64,000 nucleotides of DNA from Clostridium thermobutyricum (GTDB lineage: Bacteria > Bacillota > Clostridia > Ch29), in the NCBI GenBank assembly GCA_016842005.1, contig JAENYD010000005.1:1-64000 (forward strand), given 5' to 3'. Numbering within the stretch: the first letter of the stretch is position 1; each line of letters begins with the position of its first letter. Positions 40,522 to 49,495 of this stretch are shown here, piece after piece. The position numbers were made by a program, and so were the translations under genes. The notes beneath the pieces were generated by a model that was not told where the DNA came from, made no database searches, and saw only the letters and a program-made list of their open reading frames with translations.

Positions 40522-41175
40522 TTGGTCTTACCCTTGAAAGTTGGAGAAAAGCTTGAAATAATTCGCTACAGCCTCTCAGGAGAAGAAGAACATCTGGCCA
40601 GCCAGCTGCTGGAAATCAGCGGGAGAGACCTGCTTGATGTTGCAATGCCTATAAAGGAAGGCAGGTTGATACCCCTACATGCCGGCAGTATGATAAAGGT
40701 GCTGTTCTTCAGAGAAAACGGTCAGTTTCATTTTAAGGCAAGGGTAAAAGAAAGGATAAAAAAGAGAATACCTGTTCTCAGGGTTGAAAAAGTCAGTGAG
40801 ATTCATAAAATTCAACGCAGAGGATATTACAGGTTGAGCACGATCATACCGGTCAAAATTACTGTAAAAGCCCCGGATGGCATTGAAAAAAATGAAGGGT
40901 TTGAGACATTTACACTGGATATCAGTGGCGGAGGTTTGAAATTCGTATCAAGCGACAGGATTGAAAACGATACAGAGGTGATTTGTGTGCTGAATCTCGG
41001 TGACAAAAATTATAGTCTTAATGGAAGGGTTGTCAGAGCAAGTTATGTGTACCATTCGGATTACGCATATGAAGTATCGGTTGAATTCATTGATATCGAT
41101 GAACATACCAGGGGTGAATTAATAAAATTTGTTCTGGACAGGCAGATGAAAATGAAACGTAAAGGAATGATATAG
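40522..41175 (+). CDS. YcgR/YpfA-family PilZ-domain protein
   Basis: RRGYYRLST (RxxxR-type) and DISGGGLKF (D/NxSxxG) motifs. Confidence 0.93.
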   Translation: MVLPLKVGEKLEIIRYSLSGEEEHLASQLLEISGRDLLDVAMPIKEGRLIPLHAGSMIKVLFFRENGQFHFKARVKERIKKRIPVLRVEKVSEIHKIQRRGYYRLSTIIPVKITVKAPDGIEKNEGFETFTLDISGGGLKFVSSDRIENDTEVICVLNLGDKNYSLNGRVVRASYVYHSDYAYEVSVEFIDIDEHTRGELIKFVLDRQMKMKRKGMI

Positions 41176-42228
41176 GTGCAACAAATCAATGTTATGATAG
41201 TGGATGATTCAGCGTTTGTAAGAAAGGTCATGGAAGAGATATTGACCACCCGGGAGAACATCAAGGTTGTTGCAAAAGCGAGGAACGGCGTGGAAGCCCT
41301 GGAAAAGCTAAAAAGGCATAAAATTGATGTTATTACTATGGATGTTGAGATGCCTGAAATGAATGGCCTGGAAGCACTGGAAGCCATTATGCATCAGTGT
41401 CCCACACCGGTTGTTATGGTAAGCAATTACACCCGGAGAGGGACTGAAGAGACCTTAAGGGCCCTGGAAATTGGAGCAGTGGATTTTGTTGCAAAACCAA
41501 CTGATTTTGCAAATACAAATCTGGATGAACTGAAAGAAAAAGTGATAGAAAAGGTGCGGATAGCTGCCGTAGCCAGGCTCCAGAGGCGCAATACGGATAA
41601 GGGCTCCTCTCGTCCAGTATCAGGAAAAGGAGGTGCTGCTCCAAAGATAGGCAAAATAGTTGCCATAGGCGCTTCAACCGGAGGGCCCAAAGCACTGCAG
41701 GAAGTCCTGGCAGGGTTACCCGATAACCTGGATGCCGCTATACTGGTGGTTCAGCACATGCCCCATGAGTTTACCCGATCCTTTGCGGAACGGCTTGACA
41801 GCATATGTCAGCTTGAGATTAAAGAGGCTGAAGACGGAGAGATTATAAGAACCGGTTGCGGGTATATAGCTCCCGGCGGTTTTCATATGCGGGCAGTCAG
41901 GAGCCAGGTTGACAATAATTGTATCATCAAACTCGGAAAGGACCAGGCAGTGTCGGGGCACAGGCCTTCAGTGGACGTACTGTTTGAGTCTCTGAGTAAT
42001 TTGGGTGCAGGAAAAATTGCGGCTGTTATTATGACAGGTATGGGTAGTGACGGAGCGAAAGGGATGAAAATGATCAAAGAAAAGGTAAAATGCTTTACAT
42101 TAGCTCAGGATGAAGAAACTTCAATTGTTTTTGGCATGCCCCGGTCAGCCATAAAGCTGGGTATTGTGGATAAGGTAGTACCCCTGAAAAGCATAGCCGG
42201 TGAGATAACAAGGTACCTGGAGGTGTAG
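41176..42228 (+). CDS. cheB: Chemotaxis methylesterase CheB
   Basis: Receiver domain plus GASTGGPKAL, VQHMPHEFTRSFAERLD, IMTGMGSDGAKGM. Confidence 0.98.
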   Translation: MQQINVMIVDDSAFVRKVMEEILTTRENIKVVAKARNGVEALEKLKRHKIDVITMDVEMPEMNGLEALEAIMHQCPTPVVMVSNYTRRGTEETLRALEIGAVDFVAKPTDFANTNLDELKEKVIEKVRIAAVARLQRRNTDKGSSRPVSGKGGAAPKIGKIVAIGASTGGPKALQEVLAGLPDNLDAAILVVQHMPHEFTRSFAERLDSICQLEIKEAEDGEIIRTGCGYIAPGGFHMRAVRSQVDNNCIIKLGKDQAVSGHRPSVDVLFESLSNLGAGKIAAVIMTGMGSDGAKGMKMIKEKVKCFTLAQDEETSIVFGMPRSAIKLGIVDKVVPLKSIAGEITRYLEV

Positions 42229-42232
42229 CAAA

Positions 42233-44209
42233 GTGGATTCCAGCCAATTTATGGATATTTTTTTAGAAGAAGCCAATGAACATCTGGAAAATCTGAACAA
42301 CTGCTTGCTGGAACTTGAAAAAGATCCTGATAATATGCAATTGCTAAATGAAATATTCAGAGTAGCCCATACTTTAAAAGGAATGTCTGGCACAATGGGT
42401 TTTCAAAAGATGACAAAGTTAACCCACCAGATGGAAAACATGCTGGACGATATCAGGAAGAAAAAACTGAAGGTGGATGTCCAGGTGGTGGACCTCCTGT
42501 TTGAATGTCTGGACGGCCTGCAAGCATTTATTGATTTGATTATCAGAACGGGCAGCGAAGGCGACCTTGATACTTCCCTACTTGTGGATAAACTGAAGGT
42601 TCTACAGGGTGACCCGGATAAGGATATCGAAATAGAGGATGAACATGCCGGTGAACATACGAGGATTAATTTAACCTATTATGACTCCAAAATAATTGCC
42701 AAAGCACAGGGGGAAGGGTTTTACGGCTATCAGGTGGACGTTACTCTTGATGAAAGCTGTATGCTCAAATCCGCCAGGGCGTTCATAGTATTTAGCATAC
42801 TGGAGAAGCATGGCGAAATAATCCGATCGGTGCCGGAAGTTGAAGATATTGAAGATGAAAAATTCTCCAATATTATAAGCATCATATATATCAGCAAACA
42901 CGAACCGGAGATTATAGAAAGAGAACTTAAGAGCATTTCGGAGGTTAAAAGTGTCCGTATTGACGTTCTGGATATTCAAACCGATTCTACGGTGAGAAAA
43001 AACAATGCAGACAATGTTCAGGTCCCAAAAACCGGAGAAACGGGAAGAATGAAAAGGAATATTACCGGGAAAACCGTCAGAGTTGATATTGACCGTCTGG
43101 AAAATCTTATGAACCTGGTAAGCGAATTAATAATAATTAAAACGAGAATTGAAGAAAATTCAACCATTATGAATGATGTCAACACCAGTGAAGCCCTGGA
43201 ATATCTGGAAAGGGTCACAACCAATCTGCACGATGCGGTTATGAAGGTCAGGATGGTGCCTATAGAGAGGGTCTTCAACCGCTTTCCCCGGATGGTTAGA
43301 GACCTTTCCAAAGAATTGAACAAAGAGATTACTCTGGAAATGTTCGGAGAAGAGACCGAAGTGGACCGTACTGTTATAGATGAAATTGGCGACCCTTTGA
43401 TTCATCTTGTCCGGAATGCTATTGACCATGGCATTGAAAGGGTGGATATCAGGGAAAAACTTGGCAAGTCCCCTGAAGGAAGAGTAATACTGAAGGCCTA
43501 TCACGATGGAAATATGGTTGTGATTGAAGTGGAAGATGACGGGAGAGGGATTGATGTCGCCAAAATAGCCGAGAAAGCAGTAAACAAGGGACTGTACACC
43601 ATGCAGCAGATTGAGGTGATGCCGGAGGAACAGCTGACCGAGCTGATATTCACACCGGGCTTCAGTACCACCAGCAAGATTTCGGACCTCTCTGGAAGAG
43701 GAGTGGGCCTTGATGTTGTAAAGACCAAAATAGAATCAATGGGCGGTTTTGTGGAAGTAGAGACCAGGAGGAACATCGGCAGCAAGTTCATAATCCGACT
43801 GCCCCTTACCCTTGCAATAATTCAAGCGCTTCTTGTAAACCTCGGAGATGAGAGTTACGCTATACCATTGAATTCCATCAAGGAAATAGTCACTGTGCGA
43901 AGGTCGGATATAAAGGTTGTTCAAAACCAGGAAGTAATACTGTTAAGAGGGGAAATTCTGCCTTTGATTGATCTGAAAAAGGAATTGGATATCCAGGTAG
44001 ACAAGGAGGAACCGGAAGAGATTACGGTTGTGGTTGTCCGGAAGGGTGAGAAGTTAGCCGGGGCAATGGTTGATAGTCTCATCGGACAGCAGGAAATTGT
44101 AATAAAATCTCTCAGCAGGTACCTGTCCGGTATAAATTACTTGGCCGGCGCAACCATCCTGGGAGATGGAAAGGTATCCCTGATACTTGATACCAATTCA
44201 CTTTTATAA
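42233..44209 (+). CDS. cheA: Chemotaxis histidine kinase CheA
   Basis: HPt FRVAHTLKGMSGTMGF, HLVRNAIDHGIE, DDGRGID, GRGVGLDVVKTKIESMGG, CheW-like C-terminus. Confidence 0.98.
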   Translation: MDSSQFMDIFLEEANEHLENLNNCLLELEKDPDNMQLLNEIFRVAHTLKGMSGTMGFQKMTKLTHQMENMLDDIRKKKLKVDVQVVDLLFECLDGLQAFIDLIIRTGSEGDLDTSLLVDKLKVLQGDPDKDIEIEDEHAGEHTRINLTYYDSKIIAKAQGEGFYGYQVDVTLDESCMLKSARAFIVFSILEKHGEIIRSVPEVEDIEDEKFSNIISIIYISKHEPEIIERELKSISEVKSVRIDVLDIQTDSTVRKNNADNVQVPKTGETGRMKRNITGKTVRVDIDRLENLMNLVSELIIIKTRIEENSTIMNDVNTSEALEYLERVTTNLHDAVMKVRMVPIERVFNRFPRMVRDLSKELNKEITLEMFGEETEVDRTVIDEIGDPLIHLVRNAIDHGIERVDIREKLGKSPEGRVILKAYHDGNMVVIEVEDDGRGIDVAKIAEKAVNKGLYTMQQIEVMPEEQLTELIFTPGFSTTSKISDLSGRGVGLDVVKTKIESMGGFVEVETRRNIGSKFIIRLPLTLAIIQALLVNLGDESYAIPLNSIKEIVTVRRSDIKVVQNQEVILLRGEILPLIDLKKELDIQVDKEEPEEITVVVVRKGEKLAGAMVDSLIGQQEIVIKSLSRYLSGINYLAGATILGDGKVSLILDTNSLL

Positions 44210-44226
44210 ATATACGAGGTGATTTT

Positions 44227-44649
44227 ATGGGCTATAATCAGTTTGTAATCTTCAGGATTCAAGACCAGGAATTTGCCATTGATATCAATTCGGTCAAAAC
44301 AATAGAAAGGGTAACAGATATCACAAGGGTCCCCGGTTCGCAGGAATTTGTGAAAGGTGTTGTGAATATGCGGGGGGAAGTAGTGCCTATAATTGATACG
44401 GCAAAACGTCTTAAACTGCAGCAGAATGAATTGAATGACGATACAAGGATAATCATTGTTAGGGTTGATGACCTGGAAATAGGCATGATGGTTGATGCGG
44501 CTTCCGAAGTAGTAAGCCTCGAGGAAGACGAAATTGAGAGTGAATTTAACTATTCAAAAGAAATTGAAGAAAATCTTGTAAAAGGCATAGGTAAAATGGA
44601 CGGCCGGATTGTGGTAATCCTTGATTTGCACTGTATGCTGAAATTGTGA
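44227..44649 (+). CDS. cheW: Chemotaxis coupling protein CheW
   Basis: FAIDINSVKTIERVTDITRVPGSQEFVKGVVNMRGEVVPIID. Confidence 0.97.
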   Translation: MGYNQFVIFRIQDQEFAIDINSVKTIERVTDITRVPGSQEFVKGVVNMRGEVVPIIDTAKRLKLQQNELNDDTRIIIVRVDDLEIGMMVDAASEVVSLEEDEIESEFNYSKEIEENLVKGIGKMDGRIVVILDLHCMLKL

Positions 44650-44732
44650 TGATGCGGACATAACCGGTGTGCTCCTGAAATGTTTTTCAGTTAAGGATGG
44701 CATCAGTATTAAGAGGGATTAGAGGTGAGAAG

Positions 44733-45347
44733 ATGACCATTGACTTTGAGAGTTTAAACTCCCTGCAACTGGATGTTTTGAAGGAACTGGGGAATATAGG
44801 TGCCGGAAACGCTGTTACCGCCCTCGGGAAAATGATAGACAAAAAGATTCATATGCAGGTACCGAAAGTGGAACTGCTGGAATTTGACAAGGTCGGTGAC
44901 ATGCTCGGGGGCGCGGATACGCCTGCGGTAGGGGTTCTCTTCAGGTTTGAGGGTGAAATAACAGGAAACATAATGTTTTTGCTGCCTATACATTCGGCAA
45001 GAACGCTTCTGGAAATTCTTACCGATAAAACAGGTGACAGTGAAGAATTCAGCAGCATGGAGGAATCTGCCCTGGAAGAAGCGGGAAATATACTGGTATC
45101 TGCGTATATATCCTCCCTATGTGTTTTAACAGGTATGAGACTTAATATATCTGTGCCAGCCCTTGCTATTGATATGGTAGGTGCCATATTAAGCGTTCCC
45201 ATTATACAATTTGGGCAAATAGGAGACAGGGTGCTTTTAATTGAAACTCAGTTTTCTGAAGGAGATTTTTCAGTTAAAGGTGATTTTTTGTTAATACCTG
45301 ATGTCGGTTCTTTTGAAAAATTACTAAGGGATCTAGGAGTAGCATAA
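44733..45347 (+). CDS. cheC: CheY-P phosphatase CheC
   Basis: LKELGNIGAGNAVTALGKM and ESALEEAGNILVSAYISSL; ATG 44733 preferred. Confidence 0.96.
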   Translation: MTIDFESLNSLQLDVLKELGNIGAGNAVTALGKMIDKKIHMQVPKVELLEFDKVGDMLGGADTPAVGVLFRFEGEITGNIMFLLPIHSARTLLEILTDKTGDSEEFSSMEESALEEAGNILVSAYISSLCVLTGMRLNISVPALAIDMVGAILSVPIIQFGQIGDRVLLIETQFSEGDFSVKGDFLLIPDVGSFEKLLRDLGVA

Positions 45348-45348
45348 A

Positions 45349-45837
45349 ATGTCTGATACGATTGTAAAAGTAGGGATGGCTGAACTTAAGGTAGCCAGAA
45401 GTCCGGTTGCCTTGATTACTCTGGGGCTGGGTTCCTGTGTGGCGGTGTGCCTGTATGATGCTGAGGTACAGGTTATAGGAATGGCTCATATAATGCTGCC
45501 TTGCAGCAGGGATATAAAAAATAATATGAACAGTGCAAAATTTGCAGATACGGCAATAGAAGTATTAATAGAAAAAATGACCGGTCTGGGGGCCTCAAAA
45601 AGCAGGATGGTTGCAAAAGTTGCGGGGGGAGCACAGATGTTTTCTATCAAAAGCGCCAATGAACTGATGCGTATAGGGGAAAGGAATGTAGAGGCCGTCC
45701 GAAAGGAGTTCAAAAGGCATACCATACCGATAATAGCCGAAGACGTTGGTGGAAATTACGGGCGTACGGTAGAATTGCATTCACAGGATGGCGCCCTGGT
45801 GATAAAAACTATAGGAAAAGGGATAAAAGTGATATAA
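45349..45837 (+). CDS. cheD: Chemoreceptor glutamine deamidase CheD
   Basis: LGLGSCVAVCLYD, GMAHIMLP, VAGGAQMF. Confidence 0.97.
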   Translation: MSDTIVKVGMAELKVARSPVALITLGLGSCVAVCLYDAEVQVIGMAHIMLPCSRDIKNNMNSAKFADTAIEVLIEKMTGLGASKSRMVAKVAGGAQMFSIKSANELMRIGERNVEAVRKEFKRHTIPIIAEDVGGNYGRTVELHSQDGALVIKTIGKGIKVI

Positions 45838-45846
45838 GGTGGTTGT

Positions 45847-46200
45847 ATGGTTAGATTTAGACAGTTATTTCCCGGAATGATGGCATTAGCAGCAGCAATT
45901 ATTACACTGGTATTCAGTTTGATAAACAGGATCACTCTTTTATTGTTTTTAAAAAGGATGGTTATCTCTGTAAGTGGCTTTTATTTTCTTGGTTTCTTAC
46001 TAGTTAGGTATATGCTGAATGAAAAACCCAGAAAAGAGGAAAACAAGGGAAGCATTGTGGATATCGTTGTAAATGATGATAATGATGTAACAGGAGAAAA
46101 AAACGGTGCAGAACAGGAGGAAGAACTGGAAGAGTTTTTACCGCCTGAGATTACCAACATGGATAATGTAATCAAAGAAGAAATCCGTGGTGGGAGGTAG
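45847..46200 (+). CDS. Uncharacterised membrane protein between cheD and sigD
   Basis: 117 aa, two predicted TM helices then acidic tail (EQEEELEEFLPPEI); RBS-like GGTGG before start. Confidence 0.75.
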   Translation: MVRFRQLFPGMMALAAAIITLVFSLINRITLLLFLKRMVISVSGFYFLGFLLVRYMLNEKPRKEENKGSIVDIVVNDDNDVTGEKNGAEQEEELEEFLPPEITNMDNVIKEEIRGGR

Positions 46201-46205
46201 CGCAT

Positions 46206-46976
46206 ATGGAGATTGAGAGAGTTTGGCAACAGTACAAGAAAACAGGCGAACAGCAGGAAAGGAACATTCTTATAGAAAACTACATAGATCTCGTGAAGAT
46301 AACTGCAGGCCGTCTGAAGAGTACTCTCACCGCCAGCAATGTGGAGATGGATGATTTAATCAGTTATGGAATTATCGGGCTAATGGATGCCATAGAAAAA
46401 TTCGATATAAATAAAAATGTGAAGTTTGAAACTTATGCTCAGTTGAGGATCAGGGGTGCCATGATTGACCAGCTCAGAAAATATGACTGGGTCCCCCGGT
46501 CATTGAGGCAGAAATCCAAGGATATTGACCAAGCATACAGGTCATTGGAGAGCAGACTGGGCAGAAGTCCCAGTGACCATGAAATGGCTTCTGAATTAGG
46601 GATTGATGTTGATGAATACCAGGACCTGCTGGGACAGATAAGTGCTCTGTCAATGGTATCACTGGAGGAAATGCTGGATAACAGAATGGAGAGCAAAATT
46701 GCTGCCGGGGATAAATCCGGTAGCGGACAGCCGGAAAAGCATGCAGAAATTAAAGAAATGAAAAGAATCCTGCATAGCAGTATTGACAGCCTTCCATACA
46801 GGGAAAAACTGATTATTTCACTTTATTATTACGACGAGCTTACCTACAAAGAAATCGGGAGAATTATAGGGGTATCCGAGTCCCGGGTGTCTCAATTACA
46901 TAGCAAAGCCGTAATGAAGCTGAAACATAATCTTTCAAAACATGAATCGGATTTGATGATAGAAGGAGGTGGATAA
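46206..46976 (+). CDS. sigD: Flagellar sigma factor SigD/FliA (WhiG family)
   Basis: DLISYGIIGLMDAIEKFD, FETYAQLRIRGAMIDQLRKYDWVPRSLRQK, ELTYKEIGRIIGVSESRVSQLHSKA. Confidence 0.97.
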   Translation: MEIERVWQQYKKTGEQQERNILIENYIDLVKITAGRLKSTLTASNVEMDDLISYGIIGLMDAIEKFDINKNVKFETYAQLRIRGAMIDQLRKYDWVPRSLRQKSKDIDQAYRSLESRLGRSPSDHEMASELGIDVDEYQDLLGQISALSMVSLEEMLDNRMESKIAAGDKSGSGQPEKHAEIKEMKRILHSSIDSLPYREKLIISLYYYDELTYKEIGRIIGVSESRVSQLHSKAVMKLKHNLSKHESDLMIEGGG

Positions 46977-48740
46977 ATGCTATTTAAGGGGAAAACCTTT
47001 AAAGAAGCTTTGCAGAAAGGGCTGGAGCATTTCGATGTACCAAGGGAAATGGCAAAGATAAGAGTTATAAAGGAAGGCAAGGATGTGCTGGGAGTTAATG
47101 TTATTGAATATGAACTGGATATAGAGCCACTGGACCATATAACGGTGAAAGCAGACGGGTATTTCAGGATACTGTATAAAGATGATGGGGTTTATCTTGA
47201 GATATATCCTCCCATTGAAGGAGGTAGAAAGGTCAAAAAAGAGGATATCCTCGGACGCCTGGAATATAAAAAGGTACGCGATTATGATGAAAAGGCGATT
47301 GATTTCGCCCTGGATGACCATAAAGAAAATGTAATAAAAATCGCACCGCCACAGGAAGAATTCAAGTATGATGCACAGCTCCTGGTGGAAATAAGTCATG
47401 ATGCAAAAAAAGCTTTTGCGACCCTGCTTCCCCCGGATGGAGGCAAGATGATTACTGTGGAAGAGGCCGAGAAAATACTTGAACAAAACGGTGTTGTATA
47501 CGGTATCTACAGGGACAAGCTGGAAGAGGTTATTTCCCAAAAAATGTTCAACTATTCCTTCCAGGTTGCGTCTGCAACACTGCCGGTTGACGGTAGAGAC
47601 GGCTATATAGACTACAAGGTTTCCATCAGGAAAGACAGAAAACCCAAACTGAAAGAAGACGGGTCTGTCGATTTTCATGAACTCAACCTGATTGAGAATG
47701 TAGCGGAAGGGGACAGTCTTGCAGAGCTTATACAGGCTACGGAGGGAAAAGACGGCACGGATGTAAGGGGAAAAGTACTGAAAGCGGTTTCAGGCAAGCC
47801 GGTCAAGCTGGTGAAAGGAAAAAATACCGAAATAAGCAGCGATGGGAAACTGCTTTTCTCTCTAATTGACGGTCAGATTAACTACAGTGACGGCAAGATA
47901 AATGTTTTTCCTGTGTATGAGGTTCCCGGAAATGTTGACAGTGCTACAGGAAACATCAGATTTGTGGGCAATGTAGTTATAAGGGGAAATGTTATCACCG
48001 GCTTCAAGATAGAGGCGGACGGAGATATTGAAGTGTCCGGTGTGGTGGAAGGTGCCCATTTAAAAGCGGGGGGGAATATTATCCTTAAGAGAGGTGTTCA
48101 GGGAAGCGGGAAGGCTTATCTTTACTGCAAAGGCAATCTTGTATCCAAATTCCTCGAAAACTGTACTGCTGAAGTGGAAGGGGATATACTTGCCGAAGCG
48201 ATAATGCACAGTAATGTAAGCAGCAAATCCACCATAGAGGTAAAAGGCCGGAAAGGCTTGATTGTAGGCGGAAATATTGCTGCCCAGAGTGAAATTGATG
48301 CCATTACCATTGGTTCACCTATGGCTACAGTAACCCGCATAGAGGTTGGTGTTGACCCTGACCTCAGGAAGAATATTGAAAAAACCAATAAAAGTCTGGA
48401 AGAAGAACGGAAGAATTATGAAAAGATAAACCAGGCAATAGTTCATCTTGCAAAGGCCGCAAAACAGGGCAATATTACTGCGGACAAAAAAGATATGCTT
48501 GAAAAAATAGTTAAAGCCAGGGCTCAACTGGAAGAGTCCATAAAGCAAAAAGAACAACAGAGAAACCTGCTGAAGTCAAGACTTGAAATCGTATCAAGGG
48601 GAAAGGTAAATGTAAAAGGAAAGGTATTTCCGGGTGTAAACATAACCATCGGACCCTCTGCCATGTTTGTAAAAGACTATCTGGAATACGTCTCTTTCTA
48701 CCGGGCCGAAGGCGAAATAAAACTGGGTTCATATGAATAA
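46977..48740 (+). CDS. FapA (DUF342) family protein with Jag-N-like N-terminus
   Basis: FKGKTFKEALQKGLEHFDVPREMAKIRVIKEGKDVLGV then DUF342 VRFVGNVVIRGNVITGFKIEADGDIEVSGVVEGAHLKAGGNI. Confidence 0.88.
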   Translation: MLFKGKTFKEALQKGLEHFDVPREMAKIRVIKEGKDVLGVNVIEYELDIEPLDHITVKADGYFRILYKDDGVYLEIYPPIEGGRKVKKEDILGRLEYKKVRDYDEKAIDFALDDHKENVIKIAPPQEEFKYDAQLLVEISHDAKKAFATLLPPDGGKMITVEEAEKILEQNGVVYGIYRDKLEEVISQKMFNYSFQVASATLPVDGRDGYIDYKVSIRKDRKPKLKEDGSVDFHELNLIENVAEGDSLAELIQATEGKDGTDVRGKVLKAVSGKPVKLVKGKNTEISSDGKLLFSLIDGQINYSDGKINVFPVYEVPGNVDSATGNIRFVGNVVIRGNVITGFKIEADGDIEVSGVVEGAHLKAGGNIILKRGVQGSGKAYLYCKGNLVSKFLENCTAEVEGDILAEAIMHSNVSSKSTIEVKGRKGLIVGGNIAAQSEIDAITIGSPMATVTRIEVGVDPDLRKNIEKTNKSLEEERKNYEKINQAIVHLAKAAKQGNITADKKDMLEKIVKARAQLEESIKQKEQQRNLLKSRLEIVSRGKVNVKGKVFPGVNITIGPSAMFVKDYLEYVSFYRAEGEIKLGSYE

Positions 48741-48757
48741 TAAGGGGGAACCGGAAT

Positions 48758-49051
48758 ATGTCCCTACGTTCAGCAGATATGCAAATAATAATACAGAAAT
48801 CTTCTGAAGTTATGAGGAATCAGCATCAGGAGAATGCCAGAGCGCGTCTGCAGCAGCAACAGATTGCCCAGCAATTTCAAAATCAGGTGGAAGCCGAAGG
48901 CCGGCAGGTAAATACCCTGGCAGAAACCTATAAAAGCCAGATAGAGAGCAAGAAGCAGAAAAACGGTAAAAAAGAAAACAAAAAAAAGAAAAGGAACAAA
49001 AATTCTCCAGGCCCTGATGCATCCAGCTCTGGTATAGATATTAAAATATAG
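48758..49051 (+). CDS. Small hypothetical protein, Gln/Lys-rich
   Basis: 97 aa ORF between fapA-like and SwrB-like genes. Confidence 0.65.
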   Translation: MSLRSADMQIIIQKSSEVMRNQHQENARARLQQQQIAQQFQNQVEAEGRQVNTLAETYKSQIESKKQKNGKKENKKKKRNKNSPGPDASSSGIDIKI

Positions 49052-49057
49052 AGGTGT

Positions 49058-49495
49058 TTGATGATGAACTTCGGACTGTTATTTTCGGGCATATCCCTGG
49101 TAATCATATCTTTTTTTCTTTTTATGATAGACGCCAGGAAAAAGGAAGATACAACAGTAAAGAAAGACCTGGAGAAAGCCAACAGTGATGTTGAATACTT
49201 GCTGGACGAACTAAACACAATGTCCTCTTTAATTGTGGATGAGATGGACAAACGACACAGTAAGATGCTTGACATGTACAGCGAGTTCGAACATCTGCTG
49301 ACCCTGGCATGCAAGGATAACCATCAACAGGAACCTGTCATCAAACCGGCTACTGGCAATAAGAGAGACGGGGTGCTGGAGCTTAGCGAAAAAGGGCTTA
49401 CAGCTTCCCAGATTGCCCGTAACATGGGTATAGGTACCGGGGAAGTGGAGTTAATTCTCAGATTGGCTAATAGGGGTGCAGACACTTATGATTAG
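49058..49495 (+). CDS. SwrB-like (DUF6115-type) membrane protein
   Basis: N-terminal TM, coiled coil, C-terminal LSEKGLTASQIARNMGIGTGEVELILRLANRG; downstream of sigD, upstream of rpsB as in B. subtilis. Confidence 0.7.
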   Translation: MMMNFGLLFSGISLVIISFFLFMIDARKKEDTTVKKDLEKANSDVEYLLDELNTMSSLIVDEMDKRHSKMLDMYSEFEHLLTLACKDNHQQEPVIKPATGNKRDGVLELSEKGLTASQIARNMGIGTGEVELILRLANRGADTYD

